A stretch of 64,000 nt of DNA from Aeromicrobium erythreum (GCF_001509405.1 NZ_CP011502.1:2542001-2606000); one strand, 5' to 3'; positions 9,523 through 19,104 are shown, counted from the stretch's first letter. Numbers and translations: made by a program. The notes: generated by a model from the sequence alone, not told the origin.

Positions 9523-10430
9523 GCACCTCCACCGCCACCCGCGCCTCCGACCGCAGCCGCGGCGAGAACCGGCTCGCCCTGAGGCTGGTGGCGCCGGCCG
9601 TCGCGCTGATGCTGCTCGTCACCGCGTTCCCGATGCTGCGTGCGCTCTACCTGTCGCTCTTCAGCTACTCGCTGACGGCTCCCGACGAGCGCGAGTTCGT
9701 CGGCCTCGACAACTACGTGACGGCCCTGACCGACAGCCTCTTCTGGCGCGACACCGCGAACACCGTCTTCATCATGGTCGTGACCGTCGCCGTCGAGCTG
9801 GTCATCGGCTTCGCCTTCGCGATGGTGATGCACCGGCTGATCTTCGCCCGCGGGCTCGTGCGGACCTCGATCCTCATCCCCTACGGCATCATCACCGTCG
9901 TCTCCGGCTTCGCCTGGCAGTTCGCGTTCTCCAACACCAACGGCTTCGTGAACCAGTGGCTGCCGTTCGTCGCCGACGACTTCAACTGGTTCGCGAGCTA
10001 CGAGAGCTCGATGGTCGCGATCATGGTGTCGGAGATCTGGAAGACCACGCCGTTCATGGCGCTGCTCCTGCTCGCCGGTCTGGCCCAGGTGCCCGAGGAC
10101 ATGCTCGAGGCGGCCAAGGTCGACGGCGCCACGTGGTGGCAGCGGCTGTGGAAGGTGATCCTGCCGAACATGCGCGCCGCCATCATGGTGGCGGTGCTGT
10201 TCCGCGCGCTCGACGCCTACCGCATCTTCGACAACATCTTCGTCATGACCGCCGGCGCCAACGGCACCGAGTCGATCTCCTTCCTGACCTACCGGCAGGT
10301 GATCGAGCAGTTCCAGCTGGGCATCGGCTCGGCCCTCTCGGTGCTGCTGTTCCTCTCGGTGCTGGTGGTCGCCTTCCTCATCGTCAAGATCTTCCGCGTC
10401 AACCTCGCGGACGCGCGGCAGGAGGCGTGA
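9519..10430 (+). CDS. Sugar ABC transporter permease (MalF/SugA type)
   Basis: The 303-residue inner-membrane protein has about six hydrophobic helices and the cytoplasmic EAA coupling loop EAAKVDGATWWQRLWKVILP that contacts the ATPase. GTG 9519 overlaps the binding-protein stop by four bases, so translation is probably coupled. It pairs with the next permease to form the translocation channel. Confidence 0.93.
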   Translation: MSTSTATRASDRSRGENRLALRLVAPAVALMLLVTAFPMLRALYLSLFSYSLTAPDEREFVGLDNYVTALTDSLFWRDTANTVFIMVVTVAVELVIGFAFAMVMHRLIFARGLVRTSILIPYGIITVVSGFAWQFAFSNTNGFVNQWLPFVADDFNWFASYESSMVAIMVSEIWKTTPFMALLLLAGLAQVPEDMLEAAKVDGATWWQRLWKVILPNMRAAIMVAVLFRALDAYRIFDNIFVMTAGANGTESISFLTYRQVIEQFQLGIGSALSVLLFLSVLVVAFLIVKIFRVNLADARQEA

Positions 10431-10431
10431 G

Positions 10432-11274
10432 ATGACCAAGAACCCCCTCACCCGCGTCGGCACGCTCGTCGGCTTCGTCCTGATCCTGCTGTGGTGCCTC
10501 CTGCCGGTGGCCTGGATCATCTCGTTGTCGTTCAAGAGCCAGGAGGCGGTCACCAACGGCAGCCCAGGGTTCCTCCCCGGCGACGCCTGGACGGGCCTCG
10601 ACAACTACCGACAGGTGCTGCAGGACGACAACTTCCTGCTCGCCATCCGCAACTCGATCGTCGTGTCGCTGAGCGCCACGCTGATCTCCGTCGCCCTGGC
10701 CACGCTCACCGCGTACGCGGTCGCGCGACTGGAGTTCAAGGGGAAGCGGTTCGTCCTCACCACCGCGCTCGTGATCGCCATGTTCCCCGTGGTCTCGCTG
10801 GTCGGGCCGCTGTTCGACATGTGGCGCACGTTCGGGCTGTACGACACGTGGTGGGGCCTGATGATCCCCTACATCTCCTTCACGCTGCCCCTCGCGATCT
10901 GGACGCTCTCGGCCTTCTTCCGCGAGATCCCGTGGGAGATGGAGCAGGCCGCGCAGGTCGACGGCGCGACGTCGTGGCAGGCGTTCCGCAAGGTGATCGT
11001 CCCGCTGGCGGCGCCCGGCGTGTTCACCGCCGCGATCCTGACGTTCTTCTTCGCGTGGAACGACTTCGTCTTCGGCATCTCGCTCACGTCGACCGAGCGT
11101 GCCCGACCCATCCCCGCGGCGCTGTCGTTCTTCGTCGGCGCCGACCCGTTCAACCGGCCGGCCTCGCTGCTGGCGGCCGCCGCCGTCGTCGCCACGGTGC
11201 CGGTCATCCTCCTCGTCCTGTTCTTCCAGCGAAAGATCGTCGCGGGCCTCACCGCCGGCGCAGTGAAGGGTTGA
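10432..11274 (+). CDS. Sugar ABC transporter permease (MalG/SugB type)
   Basis: The 280-residue second permease has six predicted helices and the EAA loop EQAAQVDGATSWQAFRKVIVP near residue 180. It begins 1 bp after the upstream permease stop. The MalG-type C-terminus is complete. It forms a heterodimer with the preceding permease and ends 3 bp before the ATPase gene. Confidence 0.93.
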   Translation: MTKNPLTRVGTLVGFVLILLWCLLPVAWIISLSFKSQEAVTNGSPGFLPGDAWTGLDNYRQVLQDDNFLLAIRNSIVVSLSATLISVALATLTAYAVARLEFKGKRFVLTTALVIAMFPVVSLVGPLFDMWRTFGLYDTWWGLMIPYISFTLPLAIWTLSAFFREIPWEMEQAAQVDGATSWQAFRKVIVPLAAPGVFTAAILTFFFAWNDFVFGISLTSTERARPIPAALSFFVGADPFNRPASLLAAAAVVATVPVILLVLFFQRKIVAGLTAGAVKG

Positions 11275-11277
11275 TCC

Positions 11278-12441
11278 ATGGCCACCATCGAGATGAAGAA
11301 CATCGTCAAGAAGTACGGTGACGGCTTCCCCGCGGTCAACGACGTCAGCATCGACGTCGCCGACGGCGAGTTCCTGATCCTCGTCGGCCCCTCGGGCTGC
11401 GGGAAGTCGACGCTGCTGCGGATGATCGTCGGCCTGGAGGACATCACCTCCGGCGACATGGTCATCGGCGGCGAGCGCGTGAACGACCTCGCGCCGCGCG
11501 ACCGCAACCTGGCGATGGTCTTCCAGAACTACGCGCTCTACCCGCACCTCACGGTGTACGAGAACATCGCCTTCCCGCTGCGGCTGAAGAAGCGCCCCGA
11601 GAAGGAGATCGACGAGAAGGTCCGTCAGGCGAGCAGGACGCTCGACCTCGACGAGCACCTCGAGCGCAAGCCCGGCAACCTGTCCGGCGGTCAGCGCCAG
11701 CGCGTGGCGATGGGTCGCGCGATCGTCCGCGACGCGAAGGCGTTCCTGTTCGACGAGCCGTTGTCGAACCTCGACGCGAAGCTGCGCGGCCAGATGCGCA
11801 CCGAGATCGCCCGGCTGCAAAAGCAGCTCGGCATCACCACCGTCTACGTCACGCACGACCAGACCGAGGCCATGACGCTCGGCGACCGGGTGGCCGTCAT
11901 GAAGCGCGGCGTCCTGCAGCAGCTCGCCTCGCCCCGCGAGCTGTACGAGCAGCCCGTCAACCTGTTCGTGGCCGGCTTCATCGGCTCCCCGCCGATGAAC
12001 TTCCTGCCCGCGACCGTCGAGGACGGCCAGGTCACGCTGCCGTTCGGCACGTTCCCGCTGCCCGCCGACAAGGCCGAGCGCACCGAGGGCAAGGGGCTGC
12101 TGCTCGCGGGCATCCGGCCCGAGCACTTCGAGGACGTGTCCGTGATGGCCGACGACGCGGTCGACGGCACGCGCACGTTCCAGGCCCACGTGGACGTGCG
12201 CGAGTGGCTCGGCGACCAGCAGTACGCCTACGTGCCCTACGACGCCGAGGCGCAGGTCCAGGACCAGCTGCGCGACCTCGCCCGCGAGGCCGACAGCGAG
12301 TCGCTGCGCACCCAGCTCGTCGTCTCGCTCGACGCGGCGAGCGGCGCGCAGGGCGACGACGACGTGACCCTGTTCATCGACTCCGACCGGCTGCACTTCT
12401 TCGACCCGAAGAGCGGCGAGAACCTCACCGTCGGCCTCTGA
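11278..12441 (+). CDS. ugpC: Sugar ABC transporter ATPase, UgpC/MalK/SugC type
   Basis: The 387-residue ATPase energises the importer. Walker A is GPSGCGKST (37-45), the Q-loop follows in VFQNYALYPHLT, the ABC signature is LSGGQRQ (135-141) and Walker B is AFLFDEP (155-161), with the switch histidine in VTHDQTEA. The C-terminal ~140 residues form the regulatory OB-like (TOBE) domain typical of the MalK/UgpC branch. Such ATPases often serve several binding-protein systems. Last gene of the operon. A short GGTCCG/CGGACC hairpin (12449-12465) follows in the 39-bp convergent gap. Confidence 0.93.
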   Translation: MATIEMKNIVKKYGDGFPAVNDVSIDVADGEFLILVGPSGCGKSTLLRMIVGLEDITSGDMVIGGERVNDLAPRDRNLAMVFQNYALYPHLTVYENIAFPLRLKKRPEKEIDEKVRQASRTLDLDEHLERKPGNLSGGQRQRVAMGRAIVRDAKAFLFDEPLSNLDAKLRGQMRTEIARLQKQLGITTVYVTHDQTEAMTLGDRVAVMKRGVLQQLASPRELYEQPVNLFVAGFIGSPPMNFLPATVEDGQVTLPFGTFPLPADKAERTEGKGLLLAGIRPEHFEDVSVMADDAVDGTRTFQAHVDVREWLGDQQYAYVPYDAEAQVQDQLRDLAREADSESLRTQLVVSLDAASGAQGDDDVTLFIDSDRLHFFDPKSGENLTVGL

Positions 12442-12480
12442 CCGTCGTGGTCCGGTCGGCGGACCGGCCGCCGAGGCGCC

Positions 12481-13338
12481 TCAGCGTCGCGGCGGTCGGG
12501 ACCGCACCCGCACCTGCCCCATGACCTCGGCGTTCCAGTCGTGCTCGCGGATGAGGCGGTACCGCTCGCAGGCCACCCGCAGGTACGCGGCAGCCAGACG
12601 CTCCTTGGGGCCGCGGACGCCGGCGTCCTCGATGAGCCGCGCGACGGGCTCGAACTCCTCGGCGTACCAGCGCGCCGCCATCGTCTCCTTGTCCATGTAG
12701 GCGCGCTCGGCGTGCATCGTCCGCGCTCCCCACGCCTCCACCGTCTCGGCGATCTCGCCGTACTGCTCGGGGTGGTCGAAGGCGATCGCCGCACGAGCCT
12801 CCCCCGTGAAGGGCACGCGCTCGAGCATGAGCCGTCGCCAGTGCTTGAGCTCGAGGTCGGACCGGACGTCGACGCCCGTCGGCGTGAGCAGCGTGTCGAC
12901 GGCGGTCACGCGGGCCTCGATCACCGACTCCCCCATGCTCCGGGCCACGGAGACGCGGTGGTGGCCGTCGCGCACGAAGTAGTAGTCGCCGACCTGGTAG
13001 ACCTCGATCGGCGGGATGACCTCGCCCCGCCGGCTGGCCAGCGCCAGCCTCTCCCAGCGCTCGCGGCTGCGCGTCGACGTCGGGCGGAAGCGTCGGTCGA
13101 AGTCGCGCTCCTTGTCCACCGACCCCACGATCGCGTCGAGCGGGATGACCTTCGTCCCGACGTAGTGCTCGCCGCGACGGCCGAGGGCCTCCACGACCTC
13201 GTCGAAGGACAGCGACCGCACGACGTCGTCGCGGTCGTTGCGCAGCCGCGCCGCGAGCGACGCGAGCACCTGCGCGCGGCGGGCGCGCAGGAAGTCGCTC
13301 TCGGCGTCCACCCGGGGCGAGCCGGAGTCACTGACCAT
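12481..13338 (-). CDS. ParB-like nuclease-domain protein (not the chromosome partitioner)
   Basis: The 285-residue product contains a ParB/sulfiredoxin-like fold around 60-150 with VIPPIEVYQVGDYYFVRDGHHRVSVARSMG, in which the DGHHR stretch (124-128) is the family hallmark. No helix-turn-helix of canonical ParB is seen, and no parA neighbour is present, so chromosome segregation is unlikely. ATG 13338 has GGAGACTC upstream and overlaps the end of the phosphoesterase gene by 11 bp, so the two are an operon. The biochemical role of this two-gene unit is unknown. Confidence 0.75.
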   Translation of the reverse strand: MVSDSGSPRVDAESDFLRARRAQVLASLAARLRNDRDDVVRSLSFDEVVEALGRRGEHYVGTKVIPLDAIVGSVDKERDFDRRFRPTSTRSRERWERLALASRRGEVIPPIEVYQVGDYYFVRDGHHRVSVARSMGESVIEARVTAVDTLLTPTGVDVRSDLELKHWRRLMLERVPFTGEARAAIAFDHPEQYGEIAETVEAWGARTMHAERAYMDKETMAARWYAEEFEPVARLIEDAGVRGPKERLAAAYLRVACERYRLIREHDWNAEVMGQVRVRSRPPRR

Positions 13339-14014
13339 CGGAGTCTCCTTCGACGGCGACGCCGACCGGCCGGCGGACCGGCTCGACGTCGATGAGCTGG
13401 TAGGGGATGACGTTGCGCAGCGTGGTCGGCCCGACGTGCCGGTCGGGCTTGGCCATGCCGTAGGGGTGGACGTGCCCGTGCAGGTGCCACGTCGGTCGCA
13501 GGACGTCGAGCACCTGGCGCAGCGCGTCGAAGCCCCGGTGGGGCGGGTCGTCCTCGTCGCCGAGGCCGCTCGGCGGGGAATGGGTGAGGAGGAGGTCGAC
13601 GGGCTCCTCGCCGGCGCGGCGCAGGAGCCGTCGGGCGCGACGCGCGAGCTGGCGCTGCGTGTACTGGTTGGCGCCGTTGCTGTAGCGGATGCTGCCGCCG
13701 AGCCCGGCGATCCGCAGGCCCGCCGCCTCGACGACCCGTCCGTCGGCGCTCCTGCACCCGATCGGTCGCGGGTCGGCGTGCGGCATGCCGTCACCGGTCA
13801 GCACCGCCCGCCAGCCGGTCGCCCGCGTGACGACCTCGGGGTCGTGGTTGCCCGGGACGAAGACGACCGGGACGTCGAGCGCCGAGGCCAGGAACTCGAG
13901 GTAGTCCCACGGCAGGTCCCCCGTGCCGACCACCAGGTCGGGCGCGAGCCGACGCACCTGCGGGTGGTGGATCGAGTCCACCACCTCGTCGGACACTGCC
14001 AGCACACGCACCAT
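13328..14014 (-). CDS. Metallophosphoesterase with altered first metal motif
   Basis: The 228-residue calcineurin-like phosphoesterase has motifs II (GTGDL, 30-34), III (GNHDPE, 55-60), IV (THSPPSG) and V (HLHGHVHP), which ligate the two metals. Motif I, usually DxH, reads D9-E-V, so one usual metal-binding histidine is replaced. It is probably a hydrolase of phosphodiesters or phosphomonoesters, substrate unknown. A -10-like TACGGT (complement of 14021-14026) lies 6 nt before the ATG, suggesting a leaderless start. It is co-transcribed with the downstream ParB-like gene. Confidence 0.85.
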   Translation of the reverse strand: MVRVLAVSDEVVDSIHHPQVRRLAPDLVVGTGDLPWDYLEFLASALDVPVVFVPGNHDPEVVTRATGWRAVLTGDGMPHADPRPIGCRSADGRVVEAAGLRIAGLGGSIRYSNGANQYTQRQLARRARRLLRRAGEEPVDLLLTHSPPSGLGDEDDPPHRGFDALRQVLDVLRPTWHLHGHVHPYGMAKPDRHVGPTTLRNVIPYQLIDVEPVRRPVGVAVEGDSDGQ

Positions 14015-14054
14015 GGCTCCACCGTAGGCAGGTCGGGGCCACGACGCGAGGGCG

Positions 14055-14399
14055 TCAGACCGGGTCGGGGCCCTCCTCGGCCCAGCGCCGCTTGTCCTCC
14101 TCGATCCGTCGGCCCAGCACGAACGCGCTGACCCAGAGCAGCGCGAACATGCCGCCCACGAAGAACATCGCCGGCACCAGGAAGCCGAGCGCGACCGACG
14201 CCACCTGGATGAGGTGCCCGACGGTGTAGCCCCACGGCCGGCGCAGCATGCCCGCGGTGAGGATGCACAGCACCGCCAGGCCGAGCCCGAGCGGGAGCGC
14301 GGTGGAGGCCGGCACGTCCTCGACGGTGATCATGACCGGGGTGCTCAGACCGAGGAGGATCGCCTCGAACGTGAGCATCGCGGCGCACATGCCCCTCAT
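14055..14399 (-). CDS. DUF4233 small membrane protein
   Basis: The 114-residue protein has about three to four hydrophobic helices and a charged C-terminal tail (RRIEEDKRRWAEEG). Its ATG overlaps the folC stop (ATGA, 14396-14399), the arrangement seen in many actinobacteria where a DUF4233 gene follows folC. No enzymatic motif is visible. A membrane role linked to folate metabolism is guilt by association only. Confidence 0.85.
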   Translation of the reverse strand: MRGMCAAMLTFEAILLGLSTPVMITVEDVPASTALPLGLGLAVLCILTAGMLRRPWGYTVGHLIQVASVALGFLVPAMFFVGGMFALLWVSAFVLGRRIEEDKRRWAEEGPDPV

Positions 14400-15745
14400 G
14401 CGGCACCGCCGGCCGGCCCGCCGCCGAGCAGGATGCGCGCCTCGCCGGCCGTCACGACGGACCCGATCACGAGCACGCCACCGCTGCCGATCGCTTCCTC
14501 CATGCCCTCGCCGGTCTCGGCCATGGCGATCGCCCGCACCAGGGCGTCGTCGAGGCTGCGCACGACCGTCACGCGGTCCTCGCCGAACACCTCCTCGGCC
14601 AGCTCGCCGAGCTCCTCGGCGCGCATCGAGCGGTCGAGGCTGTTCTGCGTGCACACGACGTGCGCCAGCACGGGCTCCAGCTCGCGCAGCATCTCCTCGA
14701 CGTCCTTGTCGGCCATGGCGCCGACGACGCCGACGAGCGGGCTGAACGTGAACGCGTCCTGCACCGTCTCGACCGCCGCCCGCACGCCGTGCGGGTTGTG
14801 GGCGGAGTCGACGAGCACCGTGGGGCTGCGGCGCAGGACCTCGAGGCGACCGGGCGACGTGACCTCGCCGAACGCGGCGCGCACGAGGTCGCCGTCGAGC
14901 TCGGCGTCGACGAACGCCTCCACCGTCGCGAGCGCCACGGCGGCGTTCTGCGCCTGGTGGGCACCGTGCAGCCGCAGGAGCACGTCGTCGTAGCGCGCGT
15001 TGAGGCCCTGCAGCGCGACCTGCTGCCCACCGACGGCGTTGAGCCGCTCGACGACGCCGAAGTCGACGCCCTCGCGCAGCACCGTGGCGCCGACCTCGAG
15101 GCTGCGGCGCACGAGCACGTCGAGCACGTCGGGCTCCTGCGCGGCGAGCACCGCGTGCGAGCCGGCCTTGATGATGCCCGACTTCTCGACGGCTACCTCG
15201 GCGGCGGTGTCGCCGAGGTAGCGAGCGTGGTCGACGGCCACCGGGGTGACCACGGCGACCTTGCCGTGCGCGACGTTGGTCGCGTCCCACGAGCCGCCCA
15301 TGCCGACCTCGACGACGGCGGCGTCGACCGGTGCGTCGGCGAACGCAGCGAACGCCATCGCGACGGTCAGCTCGAAGAACGAGACCGGGTGCGGCTGGCT
15401 GTCGTCGACGACCTGCGCGTACGCCGCGACGTCGGCGAACGCCTCGACGAACTGCTCCTCGGTGAGCGGCTCGCCGTCGAGGCTGATCCGCTCGGTCATG
15501 CTCTGCAGGTGCGGGCTGGTGAAGCGGCCGGTGCGCAGGTCGAGCGCCCGCAGCAGCGCGTCGACCATGCGCGCGGTCGAGGACTTGCCGTTGGTGCCGG
15601 TGAGGTGCACGACCGGGTAGGCGTCCTGCGGGTCGCCGAGCAGGCGGCACAGCGCGGTGATGCGCTCGAGCGACGGCTCGAGCCTGGTCTCGGGCCAGCG
15701 GCCCAGCAGGGCCGCCTCGACCTCGGCGTAGGTGGGGTTGCTCAT
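14396..15745 (-). CDS. folC: Bifunctional dihydrofolate synthase / folylpolyglutamate synthase
   Basis: The 449-residue Mur-ligase-like enzyme adds glutamate to dihydropteroate and to folates using ATP. The P-loop is HLTGTNGKSS (G50TNGKSS). The substrate-binding stretch RTGRFTSPHLQSMTERI and the FSPLVGVVGAMADKDV region of the C-terminal domain are present. Length is normal. GATACT (complement of about 15753-15758) lies 7 nt ahead of the ATG, so the transcript may be leaderless. It is translationally coupled to the DUF4233 gene. Confidence 0.95.
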   Translation of the reverse strand: MSNPTYAEVEAALLGRWPETRLEPSLERITALCRLLGDPQDAYPVVHLTGTNGKSSTARMVDALLRALDLRTGRFTSPHLQSMTERISLDGEPLTEEQFVEAFADVAAYAQVVDDSQPHPVSFFELTVAMAFAAFADAPVDAAVVEVGMGGSWDATNVAHGKVAVVTPVAVDHARYLGDTAAEVAVEKSGIIKAGSHAVLAAQEPDVLDVLVRRSLEVGATVLREGVDFGVVERLNAVGGQQVALQGLNARYDDVLLRLHGAHQAQNAAVALATVEAFVDAELDGDLVRAAFGEVTSPGRLEVLRRSPTVLVDSAHNPHGVRAAVETVQDAFTFSPLVGVVGAMADKDVEEMLRELEPVLAHVVCTQNSLDRSMRAEELGELAEEVFGEDRVTVVRSLDDALVRAIAMAETGEGMEEAIGSGGVLVIGSVVTAGEARILLGGGPAGGAA

Positions 15746-15907
15746 CGCCCCCAGTATCCCAGGCCCGGCCCCGCGACCGCCGGTCGGAGCGTCGGTGGCC
15801 GCACCGGGGTCGTCCCAGGGGTTCCACCCATTCCCCGGGACCCCGACCCTGCGCCATGCTGGTGCGGCTGCGACGCGGGTCGCGGCCGTCACCCGAGGAG
15901 AGACCGG

Positions 15908-18076
15908 ATGAGCCGCCAGGCCAGCAGCTGGATCGTGCACCGCTTCGGCACGTGGGGTGCGCTCGTCGTCCTCCTCGTGCTGCTCGGGGGCCTCGGGTCG
16001 TTCGGGTCGAGGCTGGGTGAGGTGCAGCGCAACGACGCGGCGTCGTTCCTGCCGGGCGGCGCGGAGTCGACCCGCGTGATCGACCAGGCCTCCACCTTCG
16101 CCGACCCCGACGTCGTGCCCGCCGTCGTGCTGCTCGTGCGCGACGGCGGCGCACGCCCCGACGACGTCCAGCGCCTGGCCGCCCTGAAGGAACGGCTCGC
16201 GAGCCTGCCGGGCGTGACCGGCGACGTCATCGGACCGATCCCGTCGCAGGACCGCGAGGCCGCCCAGCTCGTCGTCAACCTGCGCGTCGACCCCGACGAG
16301 GGCTTCGAGCAGCTGCCCGACACCGTCGACGAGCTGCGCGACGTCGCGGCGCAGGACGCCGGCGGTGCCGACGTGTACGTGGCCGGACCCGCCGCGCTGG
16401 CCGCGGACCAGGCGCAGGCGTTCGCCGGCATCGACGGCATCCTGCTCATCGCCGCGATCTCGGTGGTCGTCGTCATGCTGCTGCTCACCTACCGCAGCCC
16501 CGTCCTGTGGATCATCCCCCTGTTCTGCGGGGTGCTGAGCGTGTTCGCCGCGCAGGGCGTGGTGTACCTGCTCGCCAAGTACGCCGACCTGACCGTCAAC
16601 GGGCAGAGCGCGGGCATCCTCTCGGTGCTCGTGCTCGGCGCCGGCATCGACTACGCGCTCCTGATCGTGGCCCGCTACCGCGAGGAGCTGCGCAACACCG
16701 AGGACCGGCACGCGGCGATGGCGCACGCCCTGCACCGGGCCGCCCCCGCCGTGCTGGCCAGCGGGTCCACCGTCGTGGTCGGCCTGCTGTGCCTGCTGCT
16801 CGCCCAGATGCAGGCCACCGCGGGCCTCGGCCCGGTCGCCGCGGCGGGCATCGTCGTCGCCCTGCTCACGATGCTCGTGCTGCTGCCCGCCCTCCTCGTC
16901 GTGTGCGGACGCTGGGTCTTCTGGCCCTTCGTCCCCCGGTTCGGCGACCCGCAGCCCGCCGAGGACGGGGTCTGGGGCCGGGTGGGTCGACGCATCGCCC
17001 GACGCCCGCGCGCCGTCTGGGCCGTGACCACCCTGCTGCTCGCCGGCTTCACCGTCGGCCTCGTGCAGCTCGACGCGAACGGCCTGTCCGACGCGGAGCA
17101 GTTCACGACCGAGCAGCCGTCGATCGTCGCCGAGGGGAAGCTCGCCGAGCACTTCCCCGGCGGCGCTGGCGCACCGGTGCAGGTCGTGGTCGACGCCGCA
17201 CACGTCGACGACGCCGCCTCGACGCTGCAGGGCGTGCAGGGCATCGCCCCGGACTCGGTCTCGGAGCCCGTGGTCCGCGGCGACGTCGGCTACGTGGAGG
17301 GAACCCTCGAGGCCGCCCCCGACTCCCGGGCCGCGTTCGACACCGTCGACCGGGCCCGTGCCGCCCTCGCCGACGTGCCGGGCGACCCGCTCGTCGGCGG
17401 GACCACCGCCATCAACCACGACGTGCAGCAGGCGTCGGCCGCCGACACCCGGCTGATCATCCCGGTGGTGCTGCTCGCCGTCCTGCTGATCCTCGGCGTG
17501 CTGCTGCGGTCGGTGATGGCACCGCTCGTGCTGCTCGTGACCGTCGTGCTGTCCTTCGGCGCCGCGCTCGGCATCAGTGCGCTGGTGTTCCGGCACGTGC
17601 TGGGCTTCGGCGGCACCGACTCCTCGTTCCCGCTCTACGCGTTCGTGTTCCTTGTGGCGCTGGGCATCGACTACAACATCTTCCTGATGACCCGGGTGCG
17701 CGAGGAGTCACTCGTGCACGGCACCCGGCGGGGTGCGCTGATCGGCCTCGCCGCGACGGGCGGGGTGATCACGTCGGCCGGGCTGGTGCTCGCCGGCACG
17801 TTCGCCGCGCTCGGCTCCCTGCCCATCGTGTTCCTCGCCGAGCTGGGCTTCGCGGTCGCGCTCGGCGTCCTGCTGGACACGCTCGTCGTGCGGTCGGTGC
17901 TGGTCACGGCGCTCACCCTCGACCTCGGGCGCTGGATGTGGTGGCCGAGCGCGCTGTTTCGCACCGACGGCGGCCACGCGTCGTCGACCGGTCACCCGGT
18001 GGCGCACCACGCCGCCGACGCGGCCCACCCGGCCGACCACGTCGCCGGGCACCACGCGCCCGACCACCGGGATTAG
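15908..18076 (+). CDS. MMPL/RND-family exporter
   Basis: The 722-residue protein has two repeats of one N-terminal helix, an extracytoplasmic loop and a group of about five helices, the MMPL layout. The proton-relay motifs are GAGIDYALLIVARYREEL in the first half and ALGIDYNIFLMTRVREE in the second. It ends in a His-rich cytoplasmic tail (HPVAHHAADAAHPADHVAGH), which could bind metal but may be neutral. Such proteins export lipids or small hydrophobic compounds by proton motive force. The cargo is unknown. The ATG has a GAGGAG ribosome site. It stands alone on its strand, divergent from folC. Confidence 0.93.
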   Translation: MSRQASSWIVHRFGTWGALVVLLVLLGGLGSFGSRLGEVQRNDAASFLPGGAESTRVIDQASTFADPDVVPAVVLLVRDGGARPDDVQRLAALKERLASLPGVTGDVIGPIPSQDREAAQLVVNLRVDPDEGFEQLPDTVDELRDVAAQDAGGADVYVAGPAALAADQAQAFAGIDGILLIAAISVVVVMLLLTYRSPVLWIIPLFCGVLSVFAAQGVVYLLAKYADLTVNGQSAGILSVLVLGAGIDYALLIVARYREELRNTEDRHAAMAHALHRAAPAVLASGSTVVVGLLCLLLAQMQATAGLGPVAAAGIVVALLTMLVLLPALLVVCGRWVFWPFVPRFGDPQPAEDGVWGRVGRRIARRPRAVWAVTTLLLAGFTVGLVQLDANGLSDAEQFTTEQPSIVAEGKLAEHFPGGAGAPVQVVVDAAHVDDAASTLQGVQGIAPDSVSEPVVRGDVGYVEGTLEAAPDSRAAFDTVDRARAALADVPGDPLVGGTTAINHDVQQASAADTRLIIPVVLLAVLLILGVLLRSVMAPLVLLVTVVLSFGAALGISALVFRHVLGFGGTDSSFPLYAFVFLVALGIDYNIFLMTRVREESLVHGTRRGALIGLAATGGVITSAGLVLAGTFAALGSLPIVFLAELGFAVALGVLLDTLVVRSVLVTALTLDLGRWMWWPSALFRTDGGHASSTGHPVAHHAADAAHPADHVAGHHAPDHRD

Positions 18077-18108
18077 TCGGCACGCGGTCCGGGGAGCAGA
18101 CTCGACCC

Positions 18109-19104
18109 ATGGAGCACGGGCAGGAGCTCGCCGAGGAGTACCGCGAGTTCGCGGCGCAGGCGGCCGACTCGGCCACCTTCATGGCGTGGTCGGCCGCGGT
18201 CGCCGACGACGCCGAGGTGCTCGACTGGCTCGCCACGCTGCCGCGCGCCAAGCAGCAGCCGAACCTGGTGCTCGCCGCCGCACGCCTGCACGGGGTCCCG
18301 GCACCCGGCCCGTACGCGGCCCTGCGCGAGGCGCTCCTCGCCGACGGATCCGACGGACCGATCCGCGCGACCGTGCTGGAACGGTCGACGCAGACCAACG
18401 AGGTCGGCCGGCTCGCGACGCTCGCCCCTGCGTTCGCGATCGTGGCGGCACAGCACGACGACGCCCCGTTGTCGCTCCTGGAGGTCGGGGCGAGCGCCGG
18501 CCTGTGCCTCTACCCCGACCGCTACACGTACCGCTGGCGCACGGAAGGCGGCGACGTCGTCGTCGGCACGGGTCCTGGGCTCGCCTGCGACGTCACGGGT
18601 CCGGCGCCTCTCCCCCAGCGTGTCCCCCGCGTCGCCGCACGTCGCGGGATCGATCTGAACCCGCTCGACGTCACCTCGCCGGACGACGTGGCGTGGCTCG
18701 AGACGCTCGTCTGGCCCGAGCACGACGACCGACGCGCCCGGCTCCGCGCCGCGCTCGAGGTCGCACGGGCGGACCCTCCGCACGTCGTCGCGGGCGACCT
18801 GCTCACCGAGCTGCCGCAGCTGGTCGAGGAGGCCGCGGCCGACGGCCCGGTCGTCGTGCTCCACAGCGCCGTGATCGCCTACCTCGACGACCACCAGCGC
18901 GTCGCGTTCGACGAGCTGGCTCGCGGCCTGGTCGCCGACGGCGCCTGCCACTGGGTGAGCAACGAGTCCTCACGTGTGCTCCCGTCGATCACCGCGACCG
19001 CCTCCTCCCCCGGTCCCGAGCGCCACGCCTTCGTGCTGGGCCTGGACGGGCAGGCCGTCGCTGGGGCCCACGGGCACGGACGCACGCTGCACTGGCTCGC
19101 CTGA
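18109..19104 (+). CDS. DUF2332 family protein
   Basis: The 331-residue soluble protein matches the actinobacterial DUF2332 family, with N-terminal QAADSATFMAWSAAVADD and the central EVGASAGLCLYPDRYTYRW stretch that resembles a methyltransferase-like glycine loop. HSAVIAYLDDHQRVAFDEL follows near residue 250. The biochemical function of the family is unknown. A GGGGAG site precedes the ATG. It lies 32 bp after the MMPL gene and may be read through from it. Confidence 0.85.
   Translation: MEHGQELAEEYREFAAQAADSATFMAWSAAVADDAEVLDWLATLPRAKQQPNLVLAAARLHGVPAPGPYAALREALLADGSDGPIRATVLERSTQTNEVGRLATLAPAFAIVAAQHDDAPLSLLEVGASAGLCLYPDRYTYRWRTEGGDVVVGTGPGLACDVTGPAPLPQRVPRVAARRGIDLNPLDVTSPDDVAWLETLVWPEHDDRRARLRAALEVARADPPHVVAGDLLTELPQLVEEAAADGPVVVLHSAVIAYLDDHQRVAFDELARGLVADGACHWVSNESSRVLPSITATASSPGPERHAFVLGLDGQAVAGAHGHGRTLHWLA

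Noticed and set aside
10399-12396. 665-codon open frame opposite the permease and ATPase genes
   Set aside because: Antisense shadow of the ugpC-type operon, no domain recognised.
12481-13338. Chromosome-partitioning ParB
   Set aside because: It lacks the central helix-turn-helix and a parA neighbour, and there are no parS-like sites here. It is only ParB-like.
14396-17596. Very long open frame antisense to the MMPL gene, continuous with folC
   Set aside because: Only the folC part (14396-15745) shows domain motifs. The extension is composed of His/Gly/Val/Asp-rich text that mirrors the MMPL codons, the usual GC-skew shadow.
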